NCBI GenBank assembly: GCA_020205615.1
Contig: CM035170.1
Coordinates: forward strand, 35,154,123 to 35,218,122
Reading direction: 5' to 3'
DNA length: 64,000 bases
Source of the DNA: Panax quinquefolius
Taxonomy: Eukaryota > Streptophyta > Magnoliopsida > Apiales > Araliaceae
Shown here: positions 44,190 through 55,966 of the stretch, one piece after another
How positions within the stretch are numbered: position 1 is the stretch's first letter
How the letters are laid out: each line of letters opens with the position of its first letter
Notes under the pieces: generated by a model
Database searches by the model: none
Told to the model about the DNA's origin: nothing
The model's input: only the letters and a program-made list of their open reading frames with translations
Translations under genes and position numbers: made by a program

Positions 44190-47100
44190 TGTGAAACTCC
44201 AGATTTTATGAATAAATATTCAATTTTCTCAAAATAATTTTTTAAATATTATGGTGTGGATTTGATATAATATTATAGTTGTGGGTTATATTTATAAATT
44301 TTGCAAAGTACGCAAGTTGTTATATATTATTCGATTGGTCGGGGAATATTCTTTTTGTCGGGGGAATATCCGTCGATTTGTACAATCATTGGTGGACCCA
44401 TGAATGAAATTATTGTCGATTGAGAAAACGACAAAAATACTTTGTGAAAATAACGGCGGAAGTTTTACCGTTAAGCTATTTGAACTACCCTAATAATAAA
44501 AATACTGATGTCGTGTGGTTGAATAGTAGCACACTACAGTATTGATTATTGATGCTTACATGAGAAGTCACTCGATTATACTCAATTATTGCTACGATAA
44601 TTCTTTTGCATCATATCTCTTATATTATTGATTCGATTATTGTCGTAAGTATCATCTCGCATAATATGTTATTTTATTAAATCAATAATTGAGACGACAA
44701 AGTTATTCATATTATTATTTGCAATATTGATAATGTCTAGAAGTTTTGTCGAGGAGAGGTTTGGTCACCTAATTGCGCGGCGATAAGGAGAAATCCTTAT
44801 TGAAAGCCCCCCTTTCTGAGGAGCGACACGGTTGATAAATATTGTGAGTTATAATATTAATGATGAATGTCATTAAAATTGAAGTTACGTTAGGAGTTGA
44901 ATTTGGAGACGCGGACGTGATATTTGAGTCTTGAACGATGAAATTAGTAAAATAGTCTATAAACACAAAATTTTTCTAATTTCACTATTTGGTCAAAAAG
45001 TCAATAGTTGACTTTTTTGGGAAAAATCAAACTTGAAATTTCAAAATTTATATTTTGATAAAAATGGTTTCATTGTGTTGGAATTATTTGTGTTAGTAAA
45101 ATCGACAATTATTTCGATAATAATTGATGTCTGGAGGTTATATTGACGATCGGGTATTTAACTTAGGATAAATGAGCAATTGATTGCTATTATTTCACAT
45201 GATTATAACTATTTGTTCACATGTGTATACTATTTTTTCACATTCTTGTTACTATTAGGAGAGTTGGTGCAAGATTGATAATACTTGCATGACTAAGTTA
45301 AAAATGGAGGTATAGATGGAGGTACTATACTGTAATTCATATTTTCACATGTCTAGAACTATTGATTCACATAATTTACTATTGAATCGCATTATTTACA
45401 ATTAACGGAGGTGGTGTAAGTTTGATAATACTTTCATGACTAAATTAAAAATAAAGGAAAAGTTGGAGGTATTGTACTAAAATTTTTCGAGTCCCAAAAC
45501 GTCTGCATTATCGAAACTATATTTTTCTATAAATAAAGCTCATTCTTCCTTCATTTCTCACCAATTCACAAAAGGCTTTAGAGATTATTATAGAGAAAAT
45601 TATAGAAAGAAGAAGAAGAAATCCACTACCTCATTATTCCAAAGATCCAGTTTTTCTAAAGGTAGGGAGTATTATTCTTTCTTATCTATGAAGAGAACTT
45701 ACATTATTCCATTCTTTATTATTACATTGGAATAACTTTTGTATATCTGCCAAGCTACCCTATACTTGGTGAAATTCTTACATTTGTTCCATTCTTTATC
45801 ATTACATTTGGAACATCCTGTCTACATGTGTTCTACGCCGGACTGGTTAAAATCTTTATTATTACATTTGGAATATCCTCGTCATGCATGCGTTTCATGG
45901 ACCGATTCCGTCTTTATTATTATGTTGAAATATCTTATGCATGCATTTTACGTCGGACCTAATTCCGTCTTTATTATTTTGTTGGAATATCACATGCATG
46001 CATTTTACTGTAGGACTGATTAAAATCTTTATTTATTACATTGGAATATCCTGTTTGTGTGTTTCTGTGGGACTGATTCCATTATTTATTATTCTATTGG
46101 AATAACTTTTGCTGTCTGGCGGTCTATCGCATGCTTTCGGTGATTTCTTTTGTTATTCCATTCCTTATTATACTTAGTTGGTTAAAGTTTTGACTTCTAT
46201 ACTCCATGAAATTAGTGGAATATCCTTGATATTTGCTCTTCATCCAAAGATATCTTTTCATGGAAATATTCTTACGAGCATTCTTAAATTTTACTCTACA
46301 AAAAAGTATCATGTTGACAATTTGGGCGTTATTAGTTCTGGATAAAATAATTCTTGAACTTGTTTTATTGAATTTCTTATATCATTGTCATCATCCTCAT
46401 GTTTATATTTTGTTGAAAGTCATCTACATGGCCTATAGTGCATAGATGGACTTGGTATGATTATGACCGAGGATTATTCGATGTAATCATGGTAGTAATG
46501 TTACAAATGATGTGGTAAAAGTCCTCATTGGCCTTTAAATGCATTAATGGACGATTGTTGGCATGATCATGACCATTATTGAATACACAAATATTCTTGG
46601 CCCGTGGTCGTGGATAATTGTGGTCGTGATACTAAAGAATATCCTTGGTCATAGTGCGAGGGGTGATTCGATGATGTGGATTATTTATTAAAATTTGAGT
46701 CCCAATGATAAAAGTGATGAAAACCTTTTAAATCATAAAAGATAGTAGATTTTATTCTCTACTTGACTCTTTTAATGGATTGATTGTTCATTGCAGTTAA
46801 AACTTGATGGTTGTTATATTGATCCGTTTATCAATTGTTGAAGGCTAACGATAATATATTCTGCATTATCTTAGTCATAATATTTCCTACTGGGCTAGTT
46901 GAGCTCACCCTTTCTTTCACTGTTCTCTTCAAGAAATGAGAACGTAGCTGGGACTAGTCGGGGAACAGAGTGATGGTCCTAGATGTTTGCATTAGTAGTC
47001 CTCACTATTCTGTGAAATAGTGTGATAATAATAGTAATGAGGACTCTTTTTGAGTTTGTATACTCTTTAGTAAACAATATTTGTATTCAAACTCATAGCT

Positions 47101-47191
47101 CATGTTGTATATTTAAGATTGTATTTGTATTCTGTACCATGTATTTGGCGACTCAGAATAGGTGATGTATTCCTATTTTGGGGGCGTCACA
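44190..47191 (+). mobile_element. A2 5' LTR
   Basis: TGTGAAACTCC ... GGGGGCGTCACA, 3002 bp. It contains a U3 hairpin with GAAA loop (44781-44802), TATA box CTATAAATAA (45528-45537), the ~57-bp leader repeats (45700-46110), GGCCCGTAGTGC-like repeats (46430-46670) and the GGGCTAGTTGAGCTCACCC block (~46892). It is colinear with 49953-52877. Confidence 0.9.
45528..45537 (+). promoter_or_regulatory. TATA box of A2 5' LTR
   Basis: CTATAAATAA followed by AGCTCATTCTTCC. The 3' LTR has CTATAAATAG at 51285-51294. Probable transcription start ~30 bp downstream. Confidence 0.65.
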
Positions 47192-47193
47192 GT

Positions 47194-47205
47194 TGGTATC
47201 AAAGC
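47194..47205 (+). other. Primer binding site of A2
   Basis: TGGTATCAAAGC, two bases after the LTR. It has one mismatch to the initiator tRNA-Met complement. Confidence 0.85.
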
Positions 47206-47378
47206 TTAGAGATATGATCCCTGGCTAAGATGTGAGACTAGAACTAGGAAGGCAGAGATGGGGAATTCCTTCGCTACTATTACCTACCTAAGTTTATTTG
47301 GTATTTAATTGGTTGGTCAGAGTATATGAATAATATGTTGCATGTCAATTAACCCTTGTTTTGTGGCAGTATTTGAAA

Positions 47379-48538
47379 ATGGCATCTGAGAATATTGAGA
47401 ATAGCAATGGAGCACAAGAAATCGTTGAGTCTCCACATATCAACAATCAGAATAATGTGTATCTGGAAGGCGACAATCCTCATGCAAACAACAACACTGA
47501 CCAAATGATGAACGATGGAATGTTCAGAGGCTTTATGCAATTCATGTAACATCAGGCGAGAGCGGCTCCTGTCCAAAATGTAGGTGGAAACATTGAAAAC
47601 TCTCGGACGGTTACCGCTAAACAGTTAAAGGAGCTGGGACCACCGGAGTTTATTGGAGAGCCAAAACCACTTAAGGCTGAAGTATGGATAAAGCGGATCA
47701 CCAAGATATTTGATGTCTTGGGATGCTCCGAGGAGCAAAAGGTTCCTTCGCCACCTTCATGTTGCGTGAAGAGGCGGATGACATCGGTGGGAATCAGAAA
47801 AGCGTACCCGACTGATGCACTCTCAAGATGTCTTGGGAGAAGTTCCAAGAGCTATTCAACGACAAGTACTTTCCTAAGAGTATTCGTCACATGAAAGAAG
47901 TGGAGTTTATCAAATTGGAACAAAACAATATGACCGTGTCGCAATACGAGGCTAAATTTGTGGAGTTATCCCGGTTTGCATCCCATTTGGTCGATAATGA
48001 GGAGCGAATGACGCGATTGTTTTTAAGAGGTTTGAAACCGGAGATACGTCAATATCTTATTTCTCATAATCTGTGTTTGTACATAGATGTTGTAAATAGG
48101 GTTTAGTTATTGGAGCGCGGTAACGAGTCAACGCAACCAAGAGAAAGCAGCCGGCAGCATGAAAATACCAGTGGTATCAGTCATCGAAACGGTGACAACA
48201 AACGTGGAGGGAATCAACATGCCAGAAATGGTAACCACTTTGGTGGTAATCATGGCCAAGACAGTAAAATTGGACATTTCAAGAAAAGGAGATTCAACAA
48301 TGATGGAAGGACGTCAGCACCAGCACCCGTTGTTAAGGAAGGAGAACGACCACCTATCATATGCTTCAAATGCGGAGGGGAGGGACACATCAGTCCAAAC
48401 TGCGCGATGCCGTCCAAAGCATGTTATAATTGTGGAAGAGAAGGTCACTTAGCCCGATTTTGTCGTATGGTGAAGTCAATTCCAGCTAGGATAGTGATGC
48501 CAAAGGATGTCCCAGACAAGCCAAAGCCGGTAGTTTAA
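47379..48538 (+). pseudogene. A2 gag with two zinc knuckles
   Basis: Starts at ATG 47379 (MASENIENSN). The N-terminal arm is cut by TAA at 47547-47549. The gag core follows in shifted frames (LKELGPPEFIG ~47625; WIKRITKIFDVLGC ~47690; a frame change near 47740; MSWEKFQELFNDKYFPK 47828; FLRGLKPEIRQYL ~48030). TAG occurs near 48105, then a basic linker rich in N, G and R. Two intact CCHC knuckles follow: CFKCGGEGHISPNC (48362-48403) and CYNCGREGHLARFC (48422-48463). The frame ends at TAA 48536-48538, where related copies read through into protease. Confidence 0.85.
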
Positions 48539-48555
48539 GAGAGCGTTTTTTTTTC

Positions 48556-49260
48556 ATGACTAGGAACCTGAATAAAATTATCACGGGTATGTTAGTCATA
48601 AACTCTTGCGAAGTCTATACTGTGTTAGATACTAGTTCTACTCACTCTTTTATTTCACCTAGTTGTGTTCAATGTTTGAATTTAACTCTGGAAAAGTTTT
48701 ACTTTGATATATCTGTTTAAACTCAGTTGGGAGAAACCTTCGTTACCTCCACTATTTATAAATCTTGTTCAAATCAACACTTTCATGTTACCTGTCAATC
48801 TTATCTCTTTGAAAATACTTGCCTTTGATGCGATTTTAGGAATCGATTGGTTAACTACTCATCATTCTTTTCGTAAGGTTGTTAGCTTTCATATTCTTAA
48901 CAAACCTGTTATGCAAATTCAAGTAACCAAAGCACTAAAGTCATCATTGTCATATCAAGCCATAAATAAAGAGCCCCGATCCTTTCGTTGTTGACTTTCT
49001 TGTGTGGAATGTACCGAAGCCAGACTTTCTGTAGGCGACGTCGTGAATGACGATGGCAAGTTGAAAGGTATCAATGTGACGTGTTATCCAAGTCTTGGAT
49101 GAGAGTCACAGTTTTGAATGATATTTCTGTTGTTAATAAATTTCCTAACGTATTCTTGAAGACTTCTTAGCCCACCCTAGAGCGTGAAATCGAATTTTGT
49201 ATTGACCCCAGTACAAAACCCATTTCTAAAACCCTCAAATATTTTTTTTATTTAAAACGA
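48556..49260 (+). pseudogene. A2 protease remnant and linker
   Basis: Protease starts near 48557 (MTRNLNKIITG). Its active site reads D-T-S at 48628-48636 in place of D-T-G, which should abolish activity. A stop follows at ~48718 and a frameshift at ~48770; the second protease half (LAFDAILGIDWL) ends near 48990. About 145 bp of unrelated filler (48975-49118) interrupts the linker, which resumes at ~49120 (LNDISVVNKFPN). Homology stops near 49240; RT and most of RNase H are deleted. Confidence 0.75.
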
Positions 49261-49267
49261 ACGTAAC

Positions 49268-49941
49268 ATGCGCCAAAGACGTTGGCTCGAGTTGTTGAAG
49301 ATTACGATCGTACCATTCAATACCATCGTGGGAAAGCGAACGTGCTAGCTGACGCGTTGAGTAGACGATCGTATGCATTTACAAGTGCAATGTTGTTAAC
49401 ACAAAGACCCATTTCGTATGACTTACAAATGATGAAGATAGACTTAAAGAATCTCGGAACCCACGTAAAGATAACGAATATACGATTAGAATTGACTTTA
49501 ATCGATAAAGTTAAAGCCGCTCAAGCTATATACTCAGAGCTGATGAATGAAGAATGTTCAAGAGGGCGTTATTCTAGAAGCAAGAATCGATGAAGAGAGG
49601 AAATCTCAACCCTCGATTTAATTGACCCATTTGAAATCCTTGATCGAGTAGGAACTGTGGCTTATAGACTCGTTTTACCGTCAAGTATGTCGCCTGTTCA
49701 TAACATATCGATGTTACGTAAATATGTGGACGACCCGAACCACATTATTAATTTAGAACCCGACGAGATAACGGCTGATTTAACGTTTGAGGAGATACGT
49801 GTTAAAATCTTGGATAAGAATAATCGTATTCAACACTCAAAGGTTATACCTCAAGAGTTAGAATTTGAAATGAAGTCGAGGTATCCTCACCTGTTCAGTA
49901 TACCAAGTACGTACGTAAATTTTGAGGGCGAAATTCCATAA
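49268..49941 (+). pseudogene. A2 RNase H tail fused to chromodomain-like tail
   Basis: RNase H end ([31 protein letters not shown]) and the following linker run to ~49600. A deletion then removes the whole integrase zinc and core region and joins directly to the GPY/F-like region (~49605-49690). From 49657 the tail is open: MLRKYVDDPNHI, LTFEEIRVKILD, then a shortened chromodomain-like end (RYPHLFSIPSTYVNFEGEI). The aromatic VLWRN segment of the tail is missing. Confidence 0.8.
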
Positions 49942-49952
49942 GAAGGGGAGAT
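49941..49952 (+). other. A2 polypurine tract
   Basis: AGAAGGGGAGAT lies immediately before the LTR start TGTGAAACCCC at 49953. Confidence 0.85.
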
Positions 49953-52877
49953 TGTGAAACCCCAGATTTTATGAATAAATATTTAATTTTTTCAAAATAA
50001 TTTTTTAAATATTATGGTGTGGATTTGATATAATATTATAGTTGTGGGTTATATTTATAAATTTTACAAAGTAAACAAGTTGTTATATAATATTCGATTG
50101 GTCGGGGAATATTCTTTTTGTCGGGGAATATCCGTACGACGGTACAATCATTGGTGGACCCCTCCACGGAATTATTGTCAGATTGAGAAAACGACAAAAA
50201 TACTTTGTGAAAATAACGGCGGAAGTTTTACCGTTAACTGTTGAACTACCCTAGTAAAAAAATACTGATGTCTACGCGTGGTTGCATAGTAGCACACGGT
50301 ATTGATTATTGATGCTTACGTGAGAAGTCACTCAGTTATACTCAATTATTGCTACAATAATTGCTGCATCATATCTCTCATATTATTGATTCGATTATTG
50401 TCATAGTATCATCTCGTATATATGTTATTTTATTAAATCAATAATTGAGACGACAAAAGTTATTCATATTATTATTTGCAATATTGACAATGTCTAGAAG
50501 TTTTGTCGAGGAGAGGTTTGGTCACCTAATTGTGCGCCAATAAGGAGAAATCCTTATTGGAAAGCCCCCTCTTTCCTAGGAACGACCTGGTTGATAAATA
50601 TTGTGAGTTATAATATTAATGATGAATGTTATTAAAATTGAAGTTGTGTTCGGAGTTGAATTTGGAGACGCGACGTGATATTTGAGTCCTAACGATGAAA
50701 TTAGTAAAATAGTCTATAAACACAAAAATTTTCTAATTCACTATTTGGTCAAAAAAGTCAACAGTTGACTTTTTCGGAAAAGTCAAACTTCGAAATTTCA
50801 AAATTTATATTTTTGATAAAAATGGTTTCATTGTGTTGGAATTATTTGTGTTAGTGAAAATCGACAATTATTTCAATAATAATTTATGTCTGGAGGTTAT
50901 ATTGACCAATCGGGTATTTATCCGGATAAATGAGCAATTGATAGCTATTATTTCACATGATTATAAATATTTGTTCATATGTGTATACTATTGTTTCACA
51001 TTCTTGTTACTATTAGGGGAGTTGGTGCAAGATTCATAATACTTGCATGACTAAGTTAAAATGGAGGTATAGATGGAGGTAATATACTGTAATTCGTATT
51101 TTCACATGTCTAGAACTATTGATTCACATAATTTACTATTGAATCGCATTATTTACTATTAAGGGAGGTGGTGCAAGTTTGATAATACTTTCATGACTAA
51201 ATTAAAAATAAAGGAAAAGTTGGAGGTATTGTACTTTGAAATTTTTCGAGCCCCAAAACGTCTGATTATCGAAACTATATTTTTCTATAAATAGAAGCTC
51301 ATTCTTCCTTCATTTCTCACCAATTCACAAAAGCTTTAGAGCGATTATTATAGAGAGAAATCATAGAAAGAAGAAGAGAAGTCTCACTACCTCACTATTC
51401 CAATATCCGCTTTTTTAAAAGGTAGGGAGTATTATTTCTTTTTATCTATGAAGAGAACTTACATTATTCCATTCTTTATTATTCCATTGGAATAACTCAG
51501 ATACTGCTGAGCTACCCTATACTTGGTGAAATTCTTCCATTGTTCCATTCTTTATCATTCATTTGGAACATCCATGCATGCATGCGTTCTCACGCCTTGG
51601 ACCTAGTTCCATCTTTATTTTTTCTGTTGGAATATCATGTATGCATGCGTTTCTGGGACACGATTCCGCCTTTATTATTATGTTGGAATATCCTGCTTAT
51701 GCGTTCTCTACGGACTGATTTCGTCTTTATTATTCATTTGGAATATACTTTTTTTGTGCGTTTTGTGGGGACCGATTCCGTCTTTATTATTCTGTTGGAA
51801 TAACTTGCATGTGCGGTCTATCGCATGCCTGGTGATTTCTTTTGTTTTTCCATTCCTTATTATACTCAGTTGGTTAAAGTTTTGACTTCTATACTCCATG
51901 AAATTAATGGAATATCCTTGATATTTGCTCTTCATCCAGTATCTTTTCATGGAAATATTCTTCTGAGCATTCTTAAATTTTACTCTACAAAGAAGTATCA
52001 TGTTGACAATTTGGACGTTATTAGTTCCTGGATAAAATAATTCTTGAACTTGTTTTATTGAATATCTTAAATCATTGTCATCATCCTCATTTTTATATTT
52101 TGTTGAAAGTCATCTGTGGCCAATAGTGGTTAGATGGACTTGGTATGATTATGACCAGGGATTATTCGGTGTAATCATGACCGTAATGTTACAAATGATG
52201 TGGTAAAAGTCCTCATTGGCCCGTAGTTCATTGATGGACAGTTGTTGGCATGATCATGACCATTATTGAATACACAAATATTCTTCGCCCGTAGTGCATG
52301 GATAATTGTGGTCGTGATACTAAAGAATATCCTTGGCCGTAGTGCAGGGGTGATTCGATGATGTGGATTATTTATTAATTTGAGTCCCAGCGATAAAAGT
52401 GATGAAAAACCTTTTAAATCATAAAAGATAGTAGATTTTATTCTCTACTTGACTCTTTTAATGGATTGATTGTTCCGCTGAAGTTAAACTTGATGGTTGT
52501 TATATTGTATAAGTTTATCACTGTTGAAGGCTAACGATAATATATTCTGCATTATCTTAGTCATAATATTTCCTACTGGGCTAGTTGAGCTCACCCTTTC
52601 TTTCACTGTTCTCTTCAGGAAATGAGAACGTAGCTGGCACTAGTCGGGGAACAGAGTGATGGTCCTAGATGTTTGCATTAGTAGTCCTCACTATTCTGTG
52701 AAATAGTGTGATAATAATAGTAATGAGGACTCCTTTTGAGTTTGTATACTCTCTAGTAAACAATATTTGTATTCAAACTCACAGCTCATGTTGTATATTT
52801 AAGATTGTATTTGTATTCTGTACCATGTATTTGGCGACTCAGAATAGGTGATGTATTCCTGTTTTGGGGGCGTCACA
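49953..52877 (+). mobile_element. A2 3' LTR
   Basis: 2925 bp, TGTGAAACCCCAG ... GGGGGCGTCACA. It has a near-ideal U3 hairpin CCAATAAGGA / GAAA / TCCTTATTGG (50537-50560), TATA box at 51285-51294, 57-bp repeats at 51470-51830, and an inverted repeat TCCATGAAA...TTTCATGGA (~51895-51955). It is followed by target copy GCCTA. Confidence 0.9.
51470..51830 (+). repeat. ~57-bp leader repeats in A2 3' LTR
   Basis: About six units; one is exactly 57 bp from CCATCTTTATT at 51610. Common words are GATTCCGTCTTTATTATT, TTGGAATATC and ATGCGTT. They are the same array as 45700-46110. Frames of 82-94 codons here and there reflect the 19-codon period. Confidence 0.8.
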
Positions 52878-54466
52878 GCCTATAACTTTCAATCTACACG
52901 TGATCTGGGCTTGATTCAGGTTCCAAGTTAAAGCCCTTACAACATACTACAAGTTGATAACTTAAAACACAACAAACAATTAACATGTAAGGATCTATGA
53001 GCCATGACATTCGGCTGTCAGACCATGTTATAGGGTACATAGATCAGTTCTAAAAAAATTAATTTCGAGCATCAAAATGATATGGAGCTAAGTTTTGGCA
53101 ACCCAAATCATCAAATGACACCCTCTTACATAACTTTAACCAACTAACAACAACATCTAACACAAAATACATAGATCTACAAGTTTAGGGTTTTATACCA
53201 TTTGAATGCCCAATCTTGAATCTGATACTTAATGATCTGATATTGGTAATCTAGAATATGATCATAGCCTATCTTATCACTCTCCTTCACTTCCAATCTC
53301 GAATTTTTAGAGAGAGAAGGAGGTTGACTAATATGGTAAGTAAAGTGAACTTTCTCTCACTTTAATCTACATAATTGATATGATATAATGAAATGGCTGG
53401 CATGAGGGCTGATATGTGCTAGATTTTATGTCACAATGTCAACATAGTAGATCACTAACTCAATTGTAGCTAGATTTACAAATTATTTCCAATAATGCAA
53501 CAAAGGGCATTATGGTCATTTCCATAAAATTTTATTTCTAGAATTGTCATTTGATGCAAACCCTTAGGGTTTAGGATTTGAACCCTTAGGTTTTAAAAAA
53601 TTAAATTCTAGAATTTCCAAATTAGGCTTAAAAAATTAAATTTAATATTTCTAAATTATAATTAGAATTTTCTAATTATATTAAAATTTCTTAATCATAA
53701 TTTAAATCTTGCTAATTAGGATTAGTATTTCCTAATTAAAATTTCTAATTTAGCAATTAGGGTCAAAATTGGTTATTAGGTTTATAACCCAAAAATTAGG
53801 GGTTTTAATAGAAAAATAATTTTCTAATTTAGAAATTAGATTTAAGTAATTAGATTAGGATTTTCTAATTACTTATAACTTGAAAATTAGGATTAATATT
53901 TCCTAATTAACATTAAAATTATTAAATTAACAATTAGGTTTTTCCCTAATTATAAATTAGGGTTTTTAATAATTAGGTTTTCTAATTATTAGGGTTTCTA
54001 GTAAATATTTAGGGTTTTCCCTAATTAGGTTATATTTAATAACGTTAAACCTTATACTAACATCAACATTCCTAAATTAGGGTTTCAACATCCGAATTAG
54101 GGTTTCGGATTCCCGGAACTAAAATTAGTATTTTTAGAACCGGTTTCTAGGGTTTCTTATAATTCACTAGGGGTTTCTAACCGAACGTTGACGTTCTTAA
54201 TATATACCTAGGGTTTGTTACAGATAACGTTTATCTGGTCAACCCTTGACCCTTAACCACATATTGAACACATATACACAGAACATATTCACTTATTCCC
54301 TTAATCCTGAATAATTCACCTGAATTCTTCACAGAATTTTGAAATCCTCAAAATTCTTTCACAAAAATATCAAACGCATATACTTATTTTCTGTCTAGTT
54401 TCTAATATTGAACCTTAAATCAATTAATAAAAATTTTAAAAATATTCAAATTCTCGGGTTGTCACA

Positions 54467-55142
54467 CCATCTCTCAATTTAATATAGATTAGCACGCTAA
54501 TTGTTGATCAGGCTATTAATCAATTAAGCACAGAATATAATAGATAATCTAATGATAATCAACAATAATCATCAAGGAAGAAATTTAATTTAACTACACA
54601 TAAAGTTTCATTGTAATCTTAAAATAAGAATTAGTTCATCAGTGAAATAATAATCATTATCCATAAATTATTCATCATTTTGACGTAATCTTCTAATCTC
54701 CTCCTTGGCCTCCTATCTTGTTCTTCCTTCGTGATCAATCCTTCAGGTCAAGCCACCAATCTATCCTTCAATTCTAGGTTTAGGAAAAGTTATCTTCAAA
54801 TTATTCAATAGCCTCTATTTATACCCCCCCCTGAATGAAGTCATTACTCTCCAAGAAGTAACAATCCAAATCCCAATCAAATTCCTCAAAAATTGCATTA
54901 CATGGATATCCTGGCAACCAACCTGGTGTTGTCACGCCAGGATGTAGTATAAAGTTGTCGTTGTTGCGCCAGTGGTCCAAAGAGGCTTTTGACATCAAGG
55001 CCTAGCGCTACCACTCCAAGGCATGAAATTGATGTAAAAGGATTTAGTTTAGAGATCAAACTTGTTAGTTTGATCAATTTTATAGAGTGAATCTGATTTA
55101 TAGATTTTAAGTTTAGAGTCAATCGTAAAGAAAGTATTTAAA
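54467..55142 (-). mobile_element. Unclassified LTR-like fragment
   Basis: 676 bp outside B1 with no gene. On the minus strand TATAAATAG at 54823-54815 suggests an LTR promoter. Near 54908-54945 there is an inverted repeat ATCCTGGC...GCCAGGAT and, nearby, GCGCCAGTGG. It resembles the GC-rich palindromic cassettes in the C and D LTRs, but I found no second copy in the window. Confidence 0.4.
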
Positions 55143-55966
55143 GATCGTTTATCTTACTGGTCATAGTTCTGAAGATTGTAGAGCCAAATGATCATAACAC
55201 TGAAGATCATAGAGCTACATCTACTAGTACTTTAAGTTTACAGAATTGTCAAGTTAAACATAAGAGTTCGTAGAGTACAAGCAATGATCGAAGAATTAAA
55301 GCAAAACTGGAGATCATCAAGCTAAGAAGAGATGAAGACTTAGTCTTTCAAAGACTAAATAGAAGCATCGTGGAGTAAAACATCGTTGAGTGTCCAGTGC
55401 ACTAAAGTTAAGTGTAAAATGTAGAGTCTGCCTAGCTAGATACTCTGTGACTGGACACTCATCGCTACGATTAGGAAAATCATAGAGTGCATCAGCTCTG
55501 ACACTAACTAAAAGTGTCGATCTTCATAGAGTAAAGACCTCAAGGTAGTTTATTAAAAATCTTGAGGCTAAGGAGAACGGCAATTGAAAATGTTCTTAAC
55601 AACTATATTGGCAAAAAGACAGCACCCACATACGTGTCTTTGTAGCAGTCAGTACTATGAAAGGACATGTCGTAGTCTAAAGATGACACACCTCCTCTAA
55701 AGTCAACAATCTATAAGTATCTCAGCATTAATAGAGCAACGTAACTTTCAAACAGGAAGATCTTGAGGAAGGTCTATAAAATGCAAGTAAATTCAAAAAA
55801 AAAGAGTCAAACTTCTGCCATTTCAAAAAGGCTCCTAGTCTACGATCATAAACTTCTCATTCTACTTTTAAGTTATTTTGTGCCAAACTTCAAACAACTT
55901 AGCGGCACCTAAAACACATTATTCTTAATGTGATTATTTTGTATTAGTGACCTTTGTAACCAAGTC
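55143..55966 (+). repeat. Second hairpin array with GTAGAG words, unclassified
   Basis: Non-coding. Stem-loops: TTAGTCTTT 55340-55348 with 55350-55358; GAGTGTCCAGT 55388-55398 with ACTGGACACTC 55450-55460 (11 bp, perfect); GACACT 55500 with AGTGTC 55513; CCTCAAG 55538 with CTTGAGG 55561. GTAGAG or CATAGAG words lie between stems. A TATA-like TCTATAAAA is at 55773-55781. In reverse orientation it resembles 38746-39540. It abuts the A4 LTR at 55967. Confidence 0.5.

Larger units (their letters stand above)
44190..52877 (+). mobile_element. Ty3/gypsy chromovirus A2, internally deleted
   Basis: A complete-ended family A element inserted in the B1 LTR. The target duplication is GTCTA 44185-44189 and GCCTA 52878-52882 (4 of 5 match). 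LTRs are 3002 and 2925 bp. The interior is only 2761 bp: gag is mostly present, pol has lost RT, most of RNase H and the integrase core. It carries its own primer site and polypurine tract, so it could have been moved in trans, though the present copy is decayed. Confidence 0.9.
41763..54466 (-). mobile_element. B1 5' LTR (minus), split by A2
   Basis: On the minus strand it starts TGTGACAACCCGAG at 54466 and ends GGGGCTCTCACA at 41763. Subtracting A2 (44190-52877) and one target copy leaves about 4.0 kb, a very long LTR. It contains the telobox cluster (53560-54215), an A2 insertion in the middle of the hairpin array (hairpins at 43706-43741, 43920-43947, 44135-44151) and an AT-rich tract (42660-43450). 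TGCTCACCCTTGCTAT lies near the LTR end (reverse of ~42065-42080). No coding. Confidence 0.8.

Noticed and set aside
51708..52001. Minus-strand frame conserved with 46124-46312
   Set aside because: Both are in the leader region of the A2 LTR pair. Similarity reflects LTR duplication, and the frame lengths differ because of indels.
54898..55122. 74-codon minus-strand frame as a possible host gene
   Set aside because: Short, without recognisable domain, and located in LTR-like DNA next to a palindromic cassette.
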